From an uncultured Variovorax sp. (lineage in GTDB: Bacteria > Pseudomonadota > Gammaproteobacteria > Burkholderiales > Burkholderiaceae_C), in contig CAIQMJ010000453.1 in assembly GCA_903872875.1 (NCBI GenBank), forward strand, positions 1 to 6,182: a stretch of DNA of 6,182 nucleotides, written 5' to 3'. The position numbers and the translations under genes were made by a program. Of this stretch, positions 5,949-6,182 are shown piece by piece; the first letter of the stretch is position 1, and every line of letters begins with the position of its first letter. Below the pieces are notes generated by a model. It made no database searches, was not told the DNA's origin, and was given only the letters and a program-made list of their open reading frames with translations.

Positions 5949-6182
5949 TCAGGCGGGAGTGGTGGGTGCCGCGGGTGTGACGTGCAACTCGCCGTTCTTC
6001 AGAAAAGGAATCAGGTGCGGCAGGAGCAGATCGACTACCTGCGGCGGCAGGTCATGGCCCATGCCGGGAATGGTCACGAAACGCGCGCCGGCAATGCGCC
6101 GGGCCGTGTCTTCCCCGCAGGCGATCGGCACCAAGGGATCGGCATCGCCATGCAGCACCAGCGTCGGACAGCCGATGCGCGA
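5949..6182 (-). CDS. Alpha/beta hydrolase, C-terminal part (5' end outside window)
   Basis: The last 77 residues of an alpha/beta-hydrolase-fold protein, continuing beyond the right edge. The visible part begins SRIGCPTLVLHGDADPLVP, the typical strand and loop carrying the acidic residue of the catalytic triad (D15 of the fragment, in GDADPLVP). The catalytic histidine follows as H43 in IPGMGHDLP. The end, HLIPFLKNGELHV plus a Pro/Thr/Ala-rich tail, is typical of the final helix. A GTG at 6158-6156 lies inside the conserved strand and is not a real start. The nucleophile elbow (GxSxG) is outside the window, so substrate and subfamily cannot be told. It lies directly upstream of queF and is probably co-transcribed with it. 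Confidence 0.85.
   Translation of the reverse strand, partial: SRIGCPTLVLHGDADPLVPIACGEDTARRIAGARFVTIPGMGHDLPPQVVDLLLPHLIPFLKNGELHVTPAAPTTPA

Noticed and set aside
5949..6158. Separate 69-residue small protein starting at GTG 6158
   Set aside because: The frame stays open to the window edge and the upstream residues (SRIGCPTL) complete a conserved alpha/beta hydrolase strand, so this is the tail of a larger gene.

Overview
The window reads as a stretch of high-GC proteobacterial chromosome. The gene content (DctA, a DinB with an extra loop, a poxvirus-type topoisomerase IB, a long QueF) best fits a betaproteobacterium of the Burkholderiales, perhaps Comamonadaceae (Variovorax-like). That assignment rests on general resemblance, not a search. 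There are eight protein genes, two of them cut by the window edges. I see no tRNA, rRNA, CRISPR array, insertion sequence or phage gene, and no gene-free stretch longer than about 190 bases.

Left part: the 5' part of a dctA-type dicarboxylate symporter gene runs leftward off the edge (1-551). It is divergent from dinB (743-1978), across a 191-base intergenic region holding a tandem 8-base repeat. The dinB stop overlaps the start of a DUF2459/TIGR02117-type membrane-anchored protein gene (1978-2685) by one base, so these two are probably one transcript with coupled translation. A type IB DNA topoisomerase gene (2820-4022) follows on the same strand after 134 bases.

Right part: everything is on the minus strand and probably forms one operon, in transcription order: the end of an alpha/beta hydrolase (6182-5949), queF (5931-5074), a stand-alone receiver-domain protein (5007-4645) and a small histidine-kinase-like protein (4645-3968). 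The last two share a one-base stop/start overlap. The kinase-like protein keeps an H-box histidine but lacks recognisable ATP-binding motifs. Its 3' end overlaps the 3' end of the topoisomerase gene by 55 bases, tail to tail.

Functionally the window mixes C4-dicarboxylate uptake, DNA lesion bypass, DNA supercoil relaxation, queuosine synthesis and a small phosphorelay-like pair. The receiver plus degenerate kinase module, the convergent overlap and the DinB insertion deserve the closest look.
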